A DNA stretch of 64,000 bases from Tillandsia leiboldiana. Its lineage: Eukaryota > Streptophyta > Magnoliopsida > Poales > Bromeliaceae. A model generated the notes under the pieces. The model saw nothing but the letters and a program-made list of their open reading frames with translations, did not search any database and was not told the origin of the DNA. The DNA is taken from assembly GCA_029204045.2 (NCBI GenBank), contig CM055073.1, positions 22,638,502-22,702,501 on the forward strand, given 5' to 3'. Positions 49,571 to 61,030 of the stretch are shown one piece after another (position 1 is the first letter of the stretch; every line of letters begins with the position of its first letter). A program made the position numbers and the translations under genes.

Positions 49571-50847
49571 TTACTTTGTATTCTTTGTACTCTTTTCCTT
49601 ATTCGTTTTCTCATAAGGAAGAATATATTTTTTCAAATATTTTTCGTTGATCGACTTATCTTTTTCCGATAATTCTAAAGTTTGCAAATAATATAGCATT
49701 TCCCCTTGTGATTTGGATAACTTGAAATGATCCTTCCCAATTTGGGAACCATTTTCCATACAATCGGCTTTTCTTTCCGATTGATGATACTAATTTTAGT
49801 GCTAAATCTCCAACTCCGAAAGACTTAAGTTTTACTCTTTCATTATATGCTCTCATAACTCGGCTTTGATACGCTTTTATATGGTCAAGCGTTCGCAGCC
49901 GAATTTTATTTACTTCATGTAGTCCATCTTCATTAAATCTCCAACTCTGAAAGACTTAAGTCTTACTCTTTCATTATATGCTCTCATAACTCGGCTTTGA
50001 TACGCTTTTATATGGTCAAGCGTTCGCAGCCGAAATTTATTTACTTCTAGTCAATCTTCATTAAAAGTCTACACTCCTCAGTAGATAGTTTCTCTTGATT
50101 TTCAACTCTTAATGACAGGACCATAATCTCGACAGGTAATACGACTTCATGCCCGTATACCAACCGAAATGGAGTTACTCCAGTCGCAATCTTAACTGGA
50201 TGTACGGCATGCCCATAAGACTTCAGAGAGTTTCTCATCCCACTTCCTTCGATGCTTTTCAATGTGTCGTTTCATCAAATTGATAATGACCTTATTCATC
50301 GTCTCGGCCTGTCTATTGATCTAAGCATAATATGGAGATGAATTTAATAGTTTGATTCATCTCAATTTCAAAAACCTCTCAAATTGTTCTCCAGTAAACA
50401 TCATTTCTTGATCGGTTGTAATGGTTTTCGAGATCCCAAAGCGATGTATAATGAAATCTTCAACGAAGTTAATTATATCTTTGAGTGGCCTGTTTGGAGG
50501 GTTTCATCTTTTACCCACTTGGTAAAATAGTCTACGGCCACTATCAGAAACTTATGACTAGCCGATGAGTTCAACTGAATTTCTCCAATTAAATTCGTAA
50601 CCCATCCCCTAAAAGGCCACGATTTGATTATTGCATGCATTTCTGCTCTCGAAACCCTTTGAACCGGCCCATGTAATCGACACTTTTGACAACTTTTTGC
50701 ATAATTTATGCAGTCTTCATACATAGTTGGCCAATAGTATCCTAAGTGACGAATTGTCCATCTTAATTTTCTTCCAGCTAGATGTACTCCACATAAGCCT
50801 TCGTGAACCTCACCCATGACTAACATGACTTTTCGATTCCTATGCAA
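49571..50847 (-). pseudogene. Tat integrase
   Basis: From 50847: HHCC zinc domain (VHEGLCGVHLAGRKLRWTIR, then CINYAKSCQKCRLHG), the core start WVTNLIGEIQLN in which the usual first catalytic Asp is Asn, FLIVAVDYFTKWV, and after damage TGVTPFRLVYGHEVVLPVEI. The C-terminal part (VKSFGVGDLALKLV, WFPNWEGSFQVIQI) is preceded by a 131-bp tandem duplication (repeats starting 49804 and 49935). Non-functional. Confidence 0.88.
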
Positions 50848-51145
50848 TTCAAAAGCACTTTTTCAACCGTTCTTTTATATAACTGCCCATCAAGACGGTA
50901 ATAGTTGAGAGCCTTTTTTCGATATTTATAGCTTGCTTGGTTGTTTAAATAATTTATTACAGGTTGTCTCCAATCATTATCTATTGTGATTGGTGCAACC
51001 ATCATTGGCTCTCGCACATGAATCGATGGTAGAATTCTTCTCTGAATTTCAATTTGGCCTGATCTTGTCAGCTCTTTATATCCCGAAGCCGTTTGGGCCA
51101 ATTCGTTAGCTTTTTCATTCCCTTCTCTTGATAGGTGCACAAGTT
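50848..51145 (-). pseudogene. Tat second RNase H, C-terminal part and linker
   Basis: VELVHLSREGNEKANELAQT is the typical tail of the additional (archaeal-type) RNase H of Tat elements. It is followed by a linker to integrase (ILPSIHVREPMMV, LNYYRLDGQLYKR). The N-terminal part lies at 53717-54125, separated by the solo LTR. Confidence 0.85.
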
Positions 51146-51150
51146 CCACA

Positions 51151-53711
51151 TGTGGTGTCCTAGAGCTTTGGGGGACTTGACTGTGTGGTCGGCGACATGA
51201 AAACACCTATTTTTGGTGTAACAAGTGCGTTGCGCATCGAACGGACGCGAGAAACGGACTCAGCGTGAAAAACGGGTCAAAAACACATAAAATTGTGTTT
51301 TGGGCAGGTTCCGGGCGCCCGAATCTGGGTTCCGGGCGCCCGAAAATGGCTACATTGTAGCAGTGGACCCAGTCTTGGCTCCCCGCGTGTCGTACGGCTG
51401 CGCCCGGTGTGCCACATGTCGCCATGGGATTGGGCGGACGTGCGCGCGCGGCTGAAACAGCTCGGTCAGCGCGGCGCACGTTGCCTTTCCACGTGACACC
51501 GCGCGATTGGGCCGCGCCCACTCGCTTCGCCAGCCTGGCACGCCACGTGGCGACGCGTGATTGGCCGGCGCCAACCACCCAGCAGGCGGGCCACGCGGCG
51601 CGATCCGAAAGTTTCGGGCGCTTCGCGATCTGCCGCCACGTGTTCTTTTTTCGGGCCCGAATGTTTCGGGTGCCCGAATTCTATACCCGAATCCGAAAGT
51701 TGGTTTTTTTGGATTTCGGCTATAAATGTCCTCCCTTGAGCTTCTTTTTTCAGATTTTTGGAATTGTTTCCTGAGGCCTCCTTCGACAGGGAGTTTCTAC
51801 CTTGAGTCTTTTTCGCGTTTTGGCATCCCGGAGAATTTTTAGATGTCGTTTCATATTTTTCCTTCCCAACTCCGCGAGCTTCGACGCTTCTCCGAAACCG
51901 ATCTTTTCCGTCGACTCTTCATCCACGAGCTCCCCCGAGCTGAGTTCTTGGAGTTTTTCGCCGATTTTTGGTTCGGGAGCTTCACGAGAGGTAGGCCTTC
52001 GACTTTGGTATTTTGCGCCCCTCTCCGTTTTGGGTTTTTTGGGGACTTTACTGAGCATCTTTGGCCCCCTTTCTTGCTGTGGATTTTTCTGGACAGCGGA
52101 CCGTATTTTAACTTTTTCTCAGTTTCCGGGTGGCGAAATTGGTATTTAAGGACTCGATTTCTATCTACACTTTGCGAGAATCGTAGCCGTATTTTCCTTG
52201 AAATTTTTGGAAGGCATCTCGCAGGAGGTATTTTACTGTTTTGTGGACAGATTTGCGACGATGTTGTCGTTTTGGTGATTTGAGGCTTACCGCGGTTTTT
52301 GACTTGTATCTCAGTGACCAGGAGTTTTCCGGTGTTTTCGGGTTCATTGGAACCGTGGGAACATGAGGATCGCGCACGTCCAGTTTCGGCTCATTTGAAC
52401 TCCGGACCGACGCGCGCATCTAGATGGATTTGTTTTCCTCCAAAACCGCGAACTTCCTATTAATTCTTGTATAATAGGACTCAACATGCTAGTATAGATG
52501 CTATTATTGTTGTATCATGTTATTGATAGTATTGTGGAACTTTGACTAGCACCCCGTCACATGTTGCATGATTTTGACCAGACTAGTAGAAGACCCTCAC
52601 TTGGGCTAGTTGTTGTATTTAGACATTCCTACACACTTTATTATTGCTTTCCGGACATAGTATTTCTCCTCGCCCGGGTAATGGGCCGAGTGGTCGGGAT
52701 AGTGCAGGATGCATGTTTCGCTTGTGCCTGGGGGCCGAGTAGAGTTTGGTAGCTGAGGTCAGTTCAGTACTAGAGTTAGGGAGCCGTGGGTAGACGGTGA
52801 TCCCGAGCAGTGAAGTTTCCGGCTGATGTTGTTAGTGATGGATCGATGTTGTTGTCGATCTGATTGATCATAAATTTGGACTATAGCCTGCAGGAGCCAT
52901 ATTGAGCTCGACAGAGATGCGCGAATACTTTCCTCGATGGGGTCGTCCCGTCGAGCGCGGCTCCAGAGCTGGGCCTGTTACTTTGCTATCGCGACTTGTC
53001 GATGCAGTCCGCGTAGGACGCCCTACGTAAATCCCATCCTCTTGTGGATGTGTGGTAGTAGGTGGGCGCAGGTTTGACTGGACCCTATGTGGTAGTCAGG
53101 ATGGTTGGGTTGACTGAGCATATCGAGTAGATGCATTTTTTTTATCATCATTTGGATCATCCCTTGAGCATGATAGATAGGCATAATAGCTGTAAAGTTA
53201 TTTCCAGCTTTTTATCTCCAATTTTACCATATTGTTATCTTATGCCTCTAGTAGATTTGGTGGGCAGACCGTTGGTCTTGGAGACGGTACCCACTGAGAA
53301 CTACTGTTGGATGTAGTTCTCATACCCACTGCGGTGCTTTTATTTCAGAGATACCTATTCCAGCTTCTGCTCGTTCGAAGGTTGCTGATCGAGGTAAGGG
53401 CGTGGCCGAGTAGTTCCATTCCCTGCATTTTGGAGACATAGTGATACCCCTGTAGACTGATGTATTAGTACTGGACAGTCTGGGACTTTTTATTGTATTT
53501 ATTTATTTTATTTTTTTTGGAGTTGGATTTGTATATTTGACAGATATTCAGTTTATGGTTTATCTTTAGTTACTTTTCTTTACTGCTCTGATGCATGTTT
53601 AGCTTTATATCTGACTTTGCAAGTTAGACGCTTCGCCTATGCGGGGCTTCCCTTATGGGTGGCAGATCTGTTGGCAAGTTCGGGTCGCAGTTTCGACTCC
53701 GGGGCGTGACA
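51151..53711 (+). mobile_element. Solo LTR, 2,561 bp
   Basis: Starts TGTGGTGTCCTAGAG and ends GGGGCGTGACA. Perfect duplication CCACA (51146-51150, 53712-53716). Near 51300-51345 and 51655-51690 are palindromic GGGCGCCCGAA-type boxes. A TATA box GCTATAAATG lies at 51719-51728 and a long noncoding leader follows. No internal domain, so it arose by LTR-LTR recombination. A second copy of the family, minus strand, makes up 33126-46878. Confidence 0.9.
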
Positions 53712-53716
53712 CCACA

Positions 53717-54125
53717 TCTTTGGATTCACTGAGTAAATCTATCGTTTTACTTAGGTAATTCTGAAGATTAGGACTTGCATCGGTATTCCCCCATTACTTA
53801 TTTTATTACCACTTGAGAATCATCGATCGCTTTCACATTTTGTGCTCCTAACTCTTTCAATATTTCGAGGCCAATAATCAGAGATTCATACTCGGTATGA
53901 TTGTTTGAACATCTAAAATCCAATTCGAAAGAATTGAAAACTTCTGTCTTTAGGCGATTCAATTACCGGTCCTACTCCTGCCGATTCAGAAGTTCTAAAC
54001 CCGTCAAAGTATATCATCCATGGTTGAAGACCAACACAATCCAAAATCGGTTCTTCGACCTCGACACACAGGTGATTGGCTAGAAAATTATCTATCGCCT
54101 AATCTTTGCCGGCTTTTGCCGGCAC
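53717..54125 (-). pseudogene. Tat second RNase H, N-terminal part
   Basis: Minus strand frames read PWMIYFDGFRTSES and AGVGPVIESPK, the first active-site region of an archaeal-type RNase H, and then a helix LQNYLSKTIDLLSES that runs up to the solo LTR border. The reading phase continues after the LTR at 51145. Confidence 0.78.
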
Positions 54126-55330
54126 ATAGTTAAGAGATAATTTGGACAGTGCCAATATCCATCATTCTATTCTTCCTTTTAGCACCGATTTAGATAATAT
54201 GTGCTTAATTAAATCAATATTACAAAACAACTGCTACCTCAACATGTAACATGTGATGCCTTAATTTAGTGCAAGCGTAATATAGTGCTAGGCATAATTT
54301 TTTCATTGTCGAATATCGTTTTTCAGCATCTAGCAAATGTTTGCTTAAATAAATTGCTTGCTCTTCTTTTAGTTCGTTCTCTTGAACTAACAAGCATCCT
54401 AAATTTTTCTCACCAGCCGAAACATATAGTTTCAATGTATGAACATGCTGAGATGGGATTAATACCGGAGGCTTTGTTAGATATCTCTTGATATCTTCAA
54501 AAGCCTTTTGATGTTTTTCGGTCCATACGAATTCTTCTTGATTTTTAAGCCGAAGTAATGAGGTAAATATCCCTATTCTATTGGCTACGTTAGATATGAA
54601 CCGTCTTAAATAGTTTATTTTTTCTAATTAAGTTTGTAATTCTTTCTTGGTTTTGGGCGGAGGTAACTCAATAATCGCCTTCGCCTTGTTTCCATCTATC
54701 TCAATTCATCTATGATAGAGTAAGAAACCAAGAAAATCATAAGCCGAGACTCCAAACGCGCACTTCAAGAGATTCATTTTTAGTTTATATTTCCTTATCC
54801 TTTCGAAGGCTAGTTCTAGATCGCCCCAATGATCGGCTATAGATTTTGATTTAACGACAATGTCGTCAATATATACTTCCACTTTTTCGCCGATTAAGTC
54901 ATAAAAAATAAAATTCATTGATCTTTGATAGATAGCTCTAGCATTTTTTAAGCCGAAAGGCATAACTACCCATTCGAAGGTTCCAATCGAAGCCGAACAT
55001 CTGAAATCCGTTTTTTGTACATCCTCTTCGGCTAGGAAGATTTGATTGTAGCCAGCATGTCCGTCATGAAAGATAAAATTTCATAACCAACTGCAACATC
55101 CACTAGCATATCGGCAAATGGCACAGGATATTCATCCTTAGGCGTAGCAGTGGTCAAGTTCCTAAAATCAATGCAAACTCTAAGTTTGCCATTTTTCTTT
55201 TGTACAAGAACTATGTTAGAAAGCCAATCGACATATCGAGACACTAATAAATCTGGCTCTTAAAAGATTTTCTATTTCATTTTAAATTTGTAGTACAATA
55301 TTCGGTTCAAACCTACGAGCCGGTTGCTTA
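54126..55330 (-). pseudogene. Tat reverse transcriptase and first RNase H
   Basis: From 55260: YVDWLSNIVLVQKKNGKLRV, CIDFRNLTTATPKDEYPVP, then MPFGLKNARAIYQRSMN, VYIDDIVVKSKS with the YIDD catalytic pair, and KCAFGVSAYDFLGF. RNase H at 54435-54220: LYVSAGEKNLGCLLVQEN, LLDAEKRYSTMKKLCLALYY. Frameshifts near 55020 and 54690. Confidence 0.9.
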
Positions 55331-55795
55331 TAAGGCCTAAATTCTTTTTTTTTAGAGAGAGGCTATCTTCTACGATCTCTCAACTAAGTCCTGCTATCTA
55401 ATTATAGTTCCAAGCAAAACAATCATTATATCACTTTAGAATACTAATAAGTTCTTCTTGATGCTCAGTTGAAAGTTTAGCGCTGATAAAAGTCGGTCAC
55501 TTGTCGTCGCCCAGATTAACTTCCATTAGAGGATCCTAAACCTCTAAACTTCTTTTCGCTGCTCTTGATCAACGATTCGTCAAACTAGGTGATTTCCTCT
55601 TCGGCCTTGTTGATTTTAGCCGAACTCTCGATTTCACCTATTTTGTTTGTATCGTCTTTGTGAGCCGAATCTTCTTTTGTACATTTATTGTCATCGGTCT
55701 TAATGGTCGAATCTTGTAACTCGTAAGCACCCCTAGCCGACTCTTCGTTCCGAGGCTCCTTCAAGGCCTGGGTTCTTAGCTTTTCGTATTCCATT

Positions 55796-56382
55796 TTAGC
55801 CATATTGGCGGCACTTCGCTTGCCGCCAGGACTTCCGCCTCCTTCTGAAGTGCCTCCTATACTCCATCTTCAGTAATCCAGACGAAAGAAATTTGGTCCG
55901 GGTTAGCTTCAGCCTAGCCCACATGGCTGATGCTCTCCATATTGATATTGACAATTTGCGCCCTTCCCCCGGCCGCAATCTCCTCCATTTTCTCCCCAAC
56001 CCATTGGAATAGCTTCCCATCGAGAGCCGAGAGGACACACTTGTAGACGTATATCCAATCATGCCCGAGTAGTGGTTTGTAGTGGTTGTTGGCGTTCACT
56101 ACAAAAAAAGCCGTCTGGAGGGTCTTCGATCCCACCGTGAGCTCGGTGGTTAAGACCTCTCACTTCTTGACCATTTCCCGTAAAATCAGCCATAGTTGTG
56201 TCGGTCAGCTTAAGGTCGTCGTCATTCTTGCCTAACTTCTTGAAGAAAGAAGTGGGCATCACATTTACCATGACCCCTCCATCGATCATAACTCGACCAA
56301 CAAGCCGACCCTCAATCAAGGCCTTGATGTACAAAGGCCTCACAAACCTTGTCTGCAGGACCAACGATTTCTCAAAAACCAC
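55796..56382 (-). pseudogene. Tat aspartic protease
   Basis: From 56382: VRPLYIKALIEGRLVGRVMI then DGGVMVNVMPTSFFKKLGK. The IDGG form replaces DTG/DSG, as is usual in Tat elements. Then TAFFVVNANNHYKPLLGHDW, the block following protease. A frame change near 56100 separates the parts. Glu/Lys-rich linker sequence continues to 55585. Confidence 0.85.
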
Positions 56383-57500
56383 ACGATTGGCCGTGCTCGT
56401 CTTCCAGTTGGAGCTAAGCGACGGTCAACTCCTCTTCATACCGAGGATGCTCCTCATCCTCTTCGATCTCCGCCTGAAACGATATCGGCAAAGCGTACAC
56501 CATATCAACTTTAGACGAACTTTCTTCAGCTGAAATCTTTTCGGTCCTCGGCTTCTTCTCCTCGGACCTCTTGGCATCTTCAACCAAAGACTCGTTCTCC
56601 GGCTCTGCCACTCTTTCTTTTGCAGCCCATCGCTCCAGCTTGATGACAGCCTCTAAGGAACTAATCTTTTCCTCCAGTTCCTTCCGAAGGTCCTTCTTCG
56701 TTGGGTCAAAAGAAAATGTTATTTTGGAGTATTTTAGCCAAGGCAATGTAGCTGATCCACCCACCTCGCTGTCGTTCTTCATAGGCCGCAAAAGGAGTCA
56801 CTGCTTGGGTCATTTCCATGTGTTCGGCTTGATTCCCTTCGTTTCTTCCCAATGCAGCCTACTTTCGGCTTGCATTCTCTATTGACAACACTTTTGAGTC
56901 TTAGTCATGACGAGCCCATACCATTTGGCCAGTTCTCTTGCAATGAACCATTGATTGGCCAGCACGTTTGTCGGCATATTTACTATTATGAGGTGTTCCC
57001 TCAAAATTTCTTGCCTCTCCCATGATCTCGGACATGGATAGATCCCGAGTTTGTTCACGAATCGCTGATCAAGGGTTTCAATATCCTCTTTGGTCACCCC
57101 CTCGAACTCGGGCTCGGGTCTCGGCCGTACCATGGGGTACCTTATGGGCCGATATCCCTGATTCCATTGCTGCATGCAGAAGGGTCGCCTCGCATGCTCC
57201 TCTCAGCGCTCTTTATCACTTCCGTGATAATATTCCTTAAGGACAGGTCCTGTACCGAGTTCACTTCGTCTTGTTGGACCCTTTCTCTGAGCATTCATCT
57301 GATTCGTGCTCATCTAAGGAAAGTTCCCAATCTTTGGGGAAGGCCATGAATTCTTTCCACTCTTCCGCTATTCTCTTCTCACGCACGATTGCCCCCCAAT
57401 CCTTGCGCGTCATCTCAACCTTATATTTGATATATAGCCGAAGTTTTCTTTTGACCTCAGCCATGCCCTTTTAGAAGTTGTCCTGCCTAATCAGTTGCTT
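56383..57500 (-). pseudogene. Tat gag-protease linker region
   Basis: Open frames of 125 and 98 codons, with an acidic/basic helical stretch (KKDLRKELEEKISSLEAVIK) and RYPMVRPRPEPEFEG. By position this is the C-terminal gag or linker. No catalytic motif seen. Confidence 0.6.
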
Positions 57501-57599
57501 TCCCTACGCGTCCACCATATTAACCTGTGAAGGAAAGAGATTTTTATCAACTTTCATTTCTTTTTTTTCTTGGTCGACAAATACCAGCCGACTCTCATC

Positions 57600-59157
57600 A
57601 ATCTCTTTTTATATTTTGCCTCTTAAAGGTTGTGAATTAGCTGGGCTGGTCCTATGGCTCTATGAATGGTGCCATTTGAAATTCTTTCTTCTTCTCACCG
57701 ACTCGTAAGAGGGTAAAGTTTGTCCCTCTTGGAGTTTAATTCGACCATCTTTAAACAACCGATTGAAAATCTGATCAGTTTTAAACGTGTCGAATGAATA
57801 TATGATAGCCAAGACCCGAGCCTTAGACTCGCTAGTCTTGGCCGGCTTTAAGAGTGGCTTTAAGAGTGCACATTTATATAGTTGACGGCTTCTCATCCGC
57901 TTATACATCAGCTTCATCAGCTGAATCATCACTTTCGCTGAATTGGCTCAGCTCCTCTTAAGCCGAGCATTCTTCTATCAAGAAGATATTCTTCTTCTTT
58001 CCCTTATTCCAATCTTTGTTTCGACTCCTACCGCGGCTGATTGTCTCGATTCCCTTTTCAAAATTGCTCATATTGAGCAACCCAAACACCCAAATCGAAT
58101 AGATTCGAAAAATATTTATCTTCAAAATGGTCTTATATTTTGAAGTTAAGACCATTAAACGCCATCTTGGCAAATTTAGGACCGACATTCTAACGAAACA
58201 CTAGTTTCTTGCTACCTTGAAATGGTTCAGGTATTCTTCAACCGTTTCTCCCGGCTTTTGCCAGTATAATGCTTGATCGGCCACTGATAATTCGAGCTCT
58301 AATCTATAGAATTGTTCATGGAACTCAATTCGTCCCAATCGCAGACAGAATTTGGCGGCAAGCTCATGTACCATGTGAACGTCGTTTTGGTTAATGACGT
58401 ATTGAATAGTTGTAATTTTAAAAATGGGTCAGTAGCCGCCTCTCTGCATTGGGCCGTGAACCGAGCCACATGTTCCACTGTTCTCGGACTCATCACCCAA
58501 GAACTTGTCAAACTTCGGCATTTTTCAATTTGTCGGATAAGGGTGCTCCACTTCTACATTTGCAGGATATTAAGACCTAAATACTGGCCGCATTACCAGC
58601 CTTGCACCTACACCAAAGGTGTTTCTTATAGCCTCCCCTATTTGAGCATATAGCTCATTATTAGCTGCTGCCGACATAGGTGCTTGTGCCTAATTTCCGA
58701 CTCGTCCAACCTGAGGCAGAACATTTGGTGCTTGGGGGTTCTGGAGTTGTCCTCGATTTGGGACGTCCCCCAGCTCTCATGCCTACGTTTTAAAGCTAAA
58801 ACACTAGTAGAGGAGGTAGCCCCCATGCTACCCTCGGTTGAACTCCACGATTCACATTCGTCGGTCGATAGGTCGATTGAAAAGGTACTTCTTGTTGTTG
58901 CGGGAATATTATCGATTGAAAAGGTACTTGTTGTTGCGGCAGTTGTTGCGGCAATATTACTGGAGCTGCAGGTTGCTACGGCAAGACAACTGAAGCCGCA
59001 GGATTATGCACTGGAGGATTAACCTGAAATATATTATGCCCTCCAGGCTTTTTCAAGCCTGGAGGCACATGAAGTCCTCCAGCTAGTTCATTTCGAGCTA
59101 AAAATCGCCCAAAACGAGCTATATTTTCGTTCGAGGCCATGACTGCGACCAACACCG
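57600..59157 (-). pseudogene. Tat gag
   Basis: The capsid-like retrotransposon gag block is at 58511-58299 (HVARFTAQCREAATDPFLKL, FNTSLTKTTFTWYMSLPPNS). Further on, DQIFNRLFKDGRIKLQEGQT then FKWHHS (57,770-57,660) marks the conserved C-terminal gag part with a Cys/His-like motif. Frame changes and stops throughout. The upstream N-terminal piece is at 60362-60129, beyond the hAT MITE and TRIM. Confidence 0.82.
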
Positions 59158-59487
59158 CAAGTATTTATGTGTCGTGGTACGGGGTCATGTCGAAAACTTA
59201 ACGGCATGATGCGTGCCAGGCCATGCCGATGTGCCGGTCACAAAAAAGGCGTGTGCCAACACATAATGGCATGAAATATTTATTTTCTTTAGCTACAAAA
59301 TTTTCTAGTTGCTTATTATGTTTCTTTATCAAATCTTTTGAACTTTATTGATAAAATTACTTCGTAATTTTTAAAAGATAGGGTTTTGAGCTGTGCCATT
59401 GGCACGGGGCCTGTATCGTACTGGAATCTTGTTGGCATGATACCGCACGGTGGATACGAACCTTACCAATGGATACTTAAATCCTTG
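59158..59487. mobile_element. hAT-like MITE, 330 bp
   Basis: Perfect 8-bp duplication CAACACCG (59150-59157, 59488-59495). Ends CAAGTATTTATGTG and ATACTTAAATCCTTG. Same family as 63456-63800, sharing ACACATAATGxCATGAAATA and TTTTGAACTTTATT. Confidence 0.92.
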
Positions 59488-59508
59488 CAACACCGTATCT
59501 AAGCGGGT

Positions 59509-60084
59509 TGTGACACCCCCGGAATTTGGATTAGTCCTATATATAAATGATATAATAGGACTAAATCCCTTAACCCGGCTATAGTATTTTGGGTGGTAAC
59601 TAAGTCCAAGAGGTTAAGAGGGTTGAGCGTGCTAAAACTAGAGTAGTTCTAGGATAGGTGACCCCCTGGGAAGGTGGGGCGTCACAGTTGGTATCAGAGC
59701 CAATTACCAGCCGGAAATATAAGATGAGTCTCGGCTGAGCTAGGGTTATATAGCTGGTAGAGCGCAGCTCCTCGGCTAATGACCGTTGTGGGTGGAATGT
59801 AGCTCCCCACAAGGTCGACTAAGGCTAGCGAGACGAGTCTCACATCGCCTGGTACTTGTGAGTGTTCTTGAGCCTGACATGGATGTCAAGGCTTAGAGGA
59901 GAATAATGTGATACCCCCGGAATTTGGATTAGTCCTATATATAAATGATATAATAGGACTAAATCTCTTAACCCGGCTATAGCATTTTGGATGGTAGCTA
60001 GGCCCAAGAGGTTAAAAGGGTTGAGCGCGCAAGAGCTATAGTAGTTCTAGGATGGGTGACCCCCTGGGAAGGCGGGGCGTCACA
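59509..60084 (+). mobile_element. Complete TRIM with 178-bp LTRs
   Basis: LTRs 59509-59686 and 59907-60084, each 178 bp, start TGTGA(C/T)ACCCCCGG and end GGGGCGTCACA. Primer site TGGTATCAGAGCC at 59689-59701. Perfect duplication CGGGT (59504-59508, 60085-60089). The internal 220 bp are noncoding and share the motif AGCCGGAA with the 154-bp-LTR TRIM family. About 10 LTR differences by eye. Confidence 0.93.
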
Positions 60085-60128
60085 CGGGTAGTACTCTGTT
60101 GACTATTATGGTCAAGACTATAAAGAAC

Positions 60129-60366
60129 TCACGCCATTTGCATGAGTGTCTGCGCTAGATTCGGCACTTGAGAGGTCGAATGCCCGCTACTCTCAACTCT
60201 CGATGGTAACGCCGATTGGTTTTCACTTGTGCCTTCGGTATTACCACCTGGCTTATACCCAGAAGATCTAGGAATGTTTCTATTTCGTAGCTGTAGAAAA
60301 TGATCGTCAAACATTCTGGTTTCAAAAAGATTTATACATGAGCGTCCTACAGGGTGCGCCAAAAAT
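60129..60366 (-). pseudogene. Tat leader and N-terminal gag piece
   Basis: Next to the 5' LTR the minus strand reads TTTTTGGCGCACCCTGT (60364-60348), the probable primer site region. The specific tRNA is not certain. An open frame with FETRMFDDHFLQLRNRNIPR and VPNLAQTLMQMA follows until 60129. It would be the gag N-terminus, though no family motif is visible. Confidence 0.55.
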
Positions 60367-61025
60367 TGTCTGGACAGAAACTAAACTAAAGGGGATCTTG
60401 ACCGAATCAAGTCGTTGACCGGGTCAAGTGCGTGTTCTGGGTAGAATCGGACTCTGGATTAACCCTCGAATGCGCCACGTTAGTATCAAGTGATTCGGGT
60501 GAGGAGGGATCGGCTCAACCAAGTTCTATCTCACTAAACGAACGGAAGCCAAAAAGTGAAGAATCAGCTTGAATGAAGACTCAGCTGAATGAACCGAATT
60601 GATTGTATAAAGAGAAAACTTGGGTTACAAGTTAAACTACCCCCTAGGGAAAGCTATAAATGCAAAAAAGGAAAGGCTACACATTAGACTACTCCTAGGG
60701 AAAAGCTATAAATTGCAGCAAATCAGTAAAAATGGTCTCTGTCTGAGTGTGTAAGACCCTTATTACAGGCTTCAAAAATATTATTTACAATATTCCTCTG
60801 TCAACTTGTGTTACCGATCGGCTCACGTAGTAAGAGAGTGCTACAACCACGATCGTGAAAATCACGCCCCCATATTTCCAACCGTTCGCGCCTAAAGCCC
60901 CTTCATCTTCGGGCGTTCTTTTTTCGGCCCCTAATGCACCACATGTCCTTGTTTCCTTCGCCCATGTAGGCTAGGCGCGTGGGCCGGGCCGTCTACCACC
61001 TGGAGCGATTTTTCTTACGCCAACA
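60367..61025 (-). repeat. Tat element 5' LTR (659 bp)
   Basis: Uninterrupted LTR. It matches 21101-21466 and 32631-32859. ATTTG follows at 61026-61030. It retains about 60 bp (near 60740-60800) that the other copy lacks. Confidence 0.93.
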
Positions 61026-61030
61026 ATTTG

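Larger units (their letters stand above)
21101..61025 (-). mobile_element. Ty3/gypsy Tat-lineage retrotransposon, swollen by nested insertions
   Basis: Left LTR 21101-21466 plus 32631-32859 (split by a chromovirus); right LTR 60367-61025. The whole is flanked by ATTTG (21096-21100, 61026-61030). The LTRs start TGTTGGTGTAAG and end CCAGACA on the minus strand. Order on that strand: LTR, gag, protease (IDGG type), RT, RNase H, second RNase H, integrase, antisense gene, purine tract, LTR. The second RNase H and antisense ORF fit the Tat group (Ogre/Retand relatives). The native element would be roughly 13 kb; the remaining DNA is later insertions. All coding regions are broken. Confidence 0.9.
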
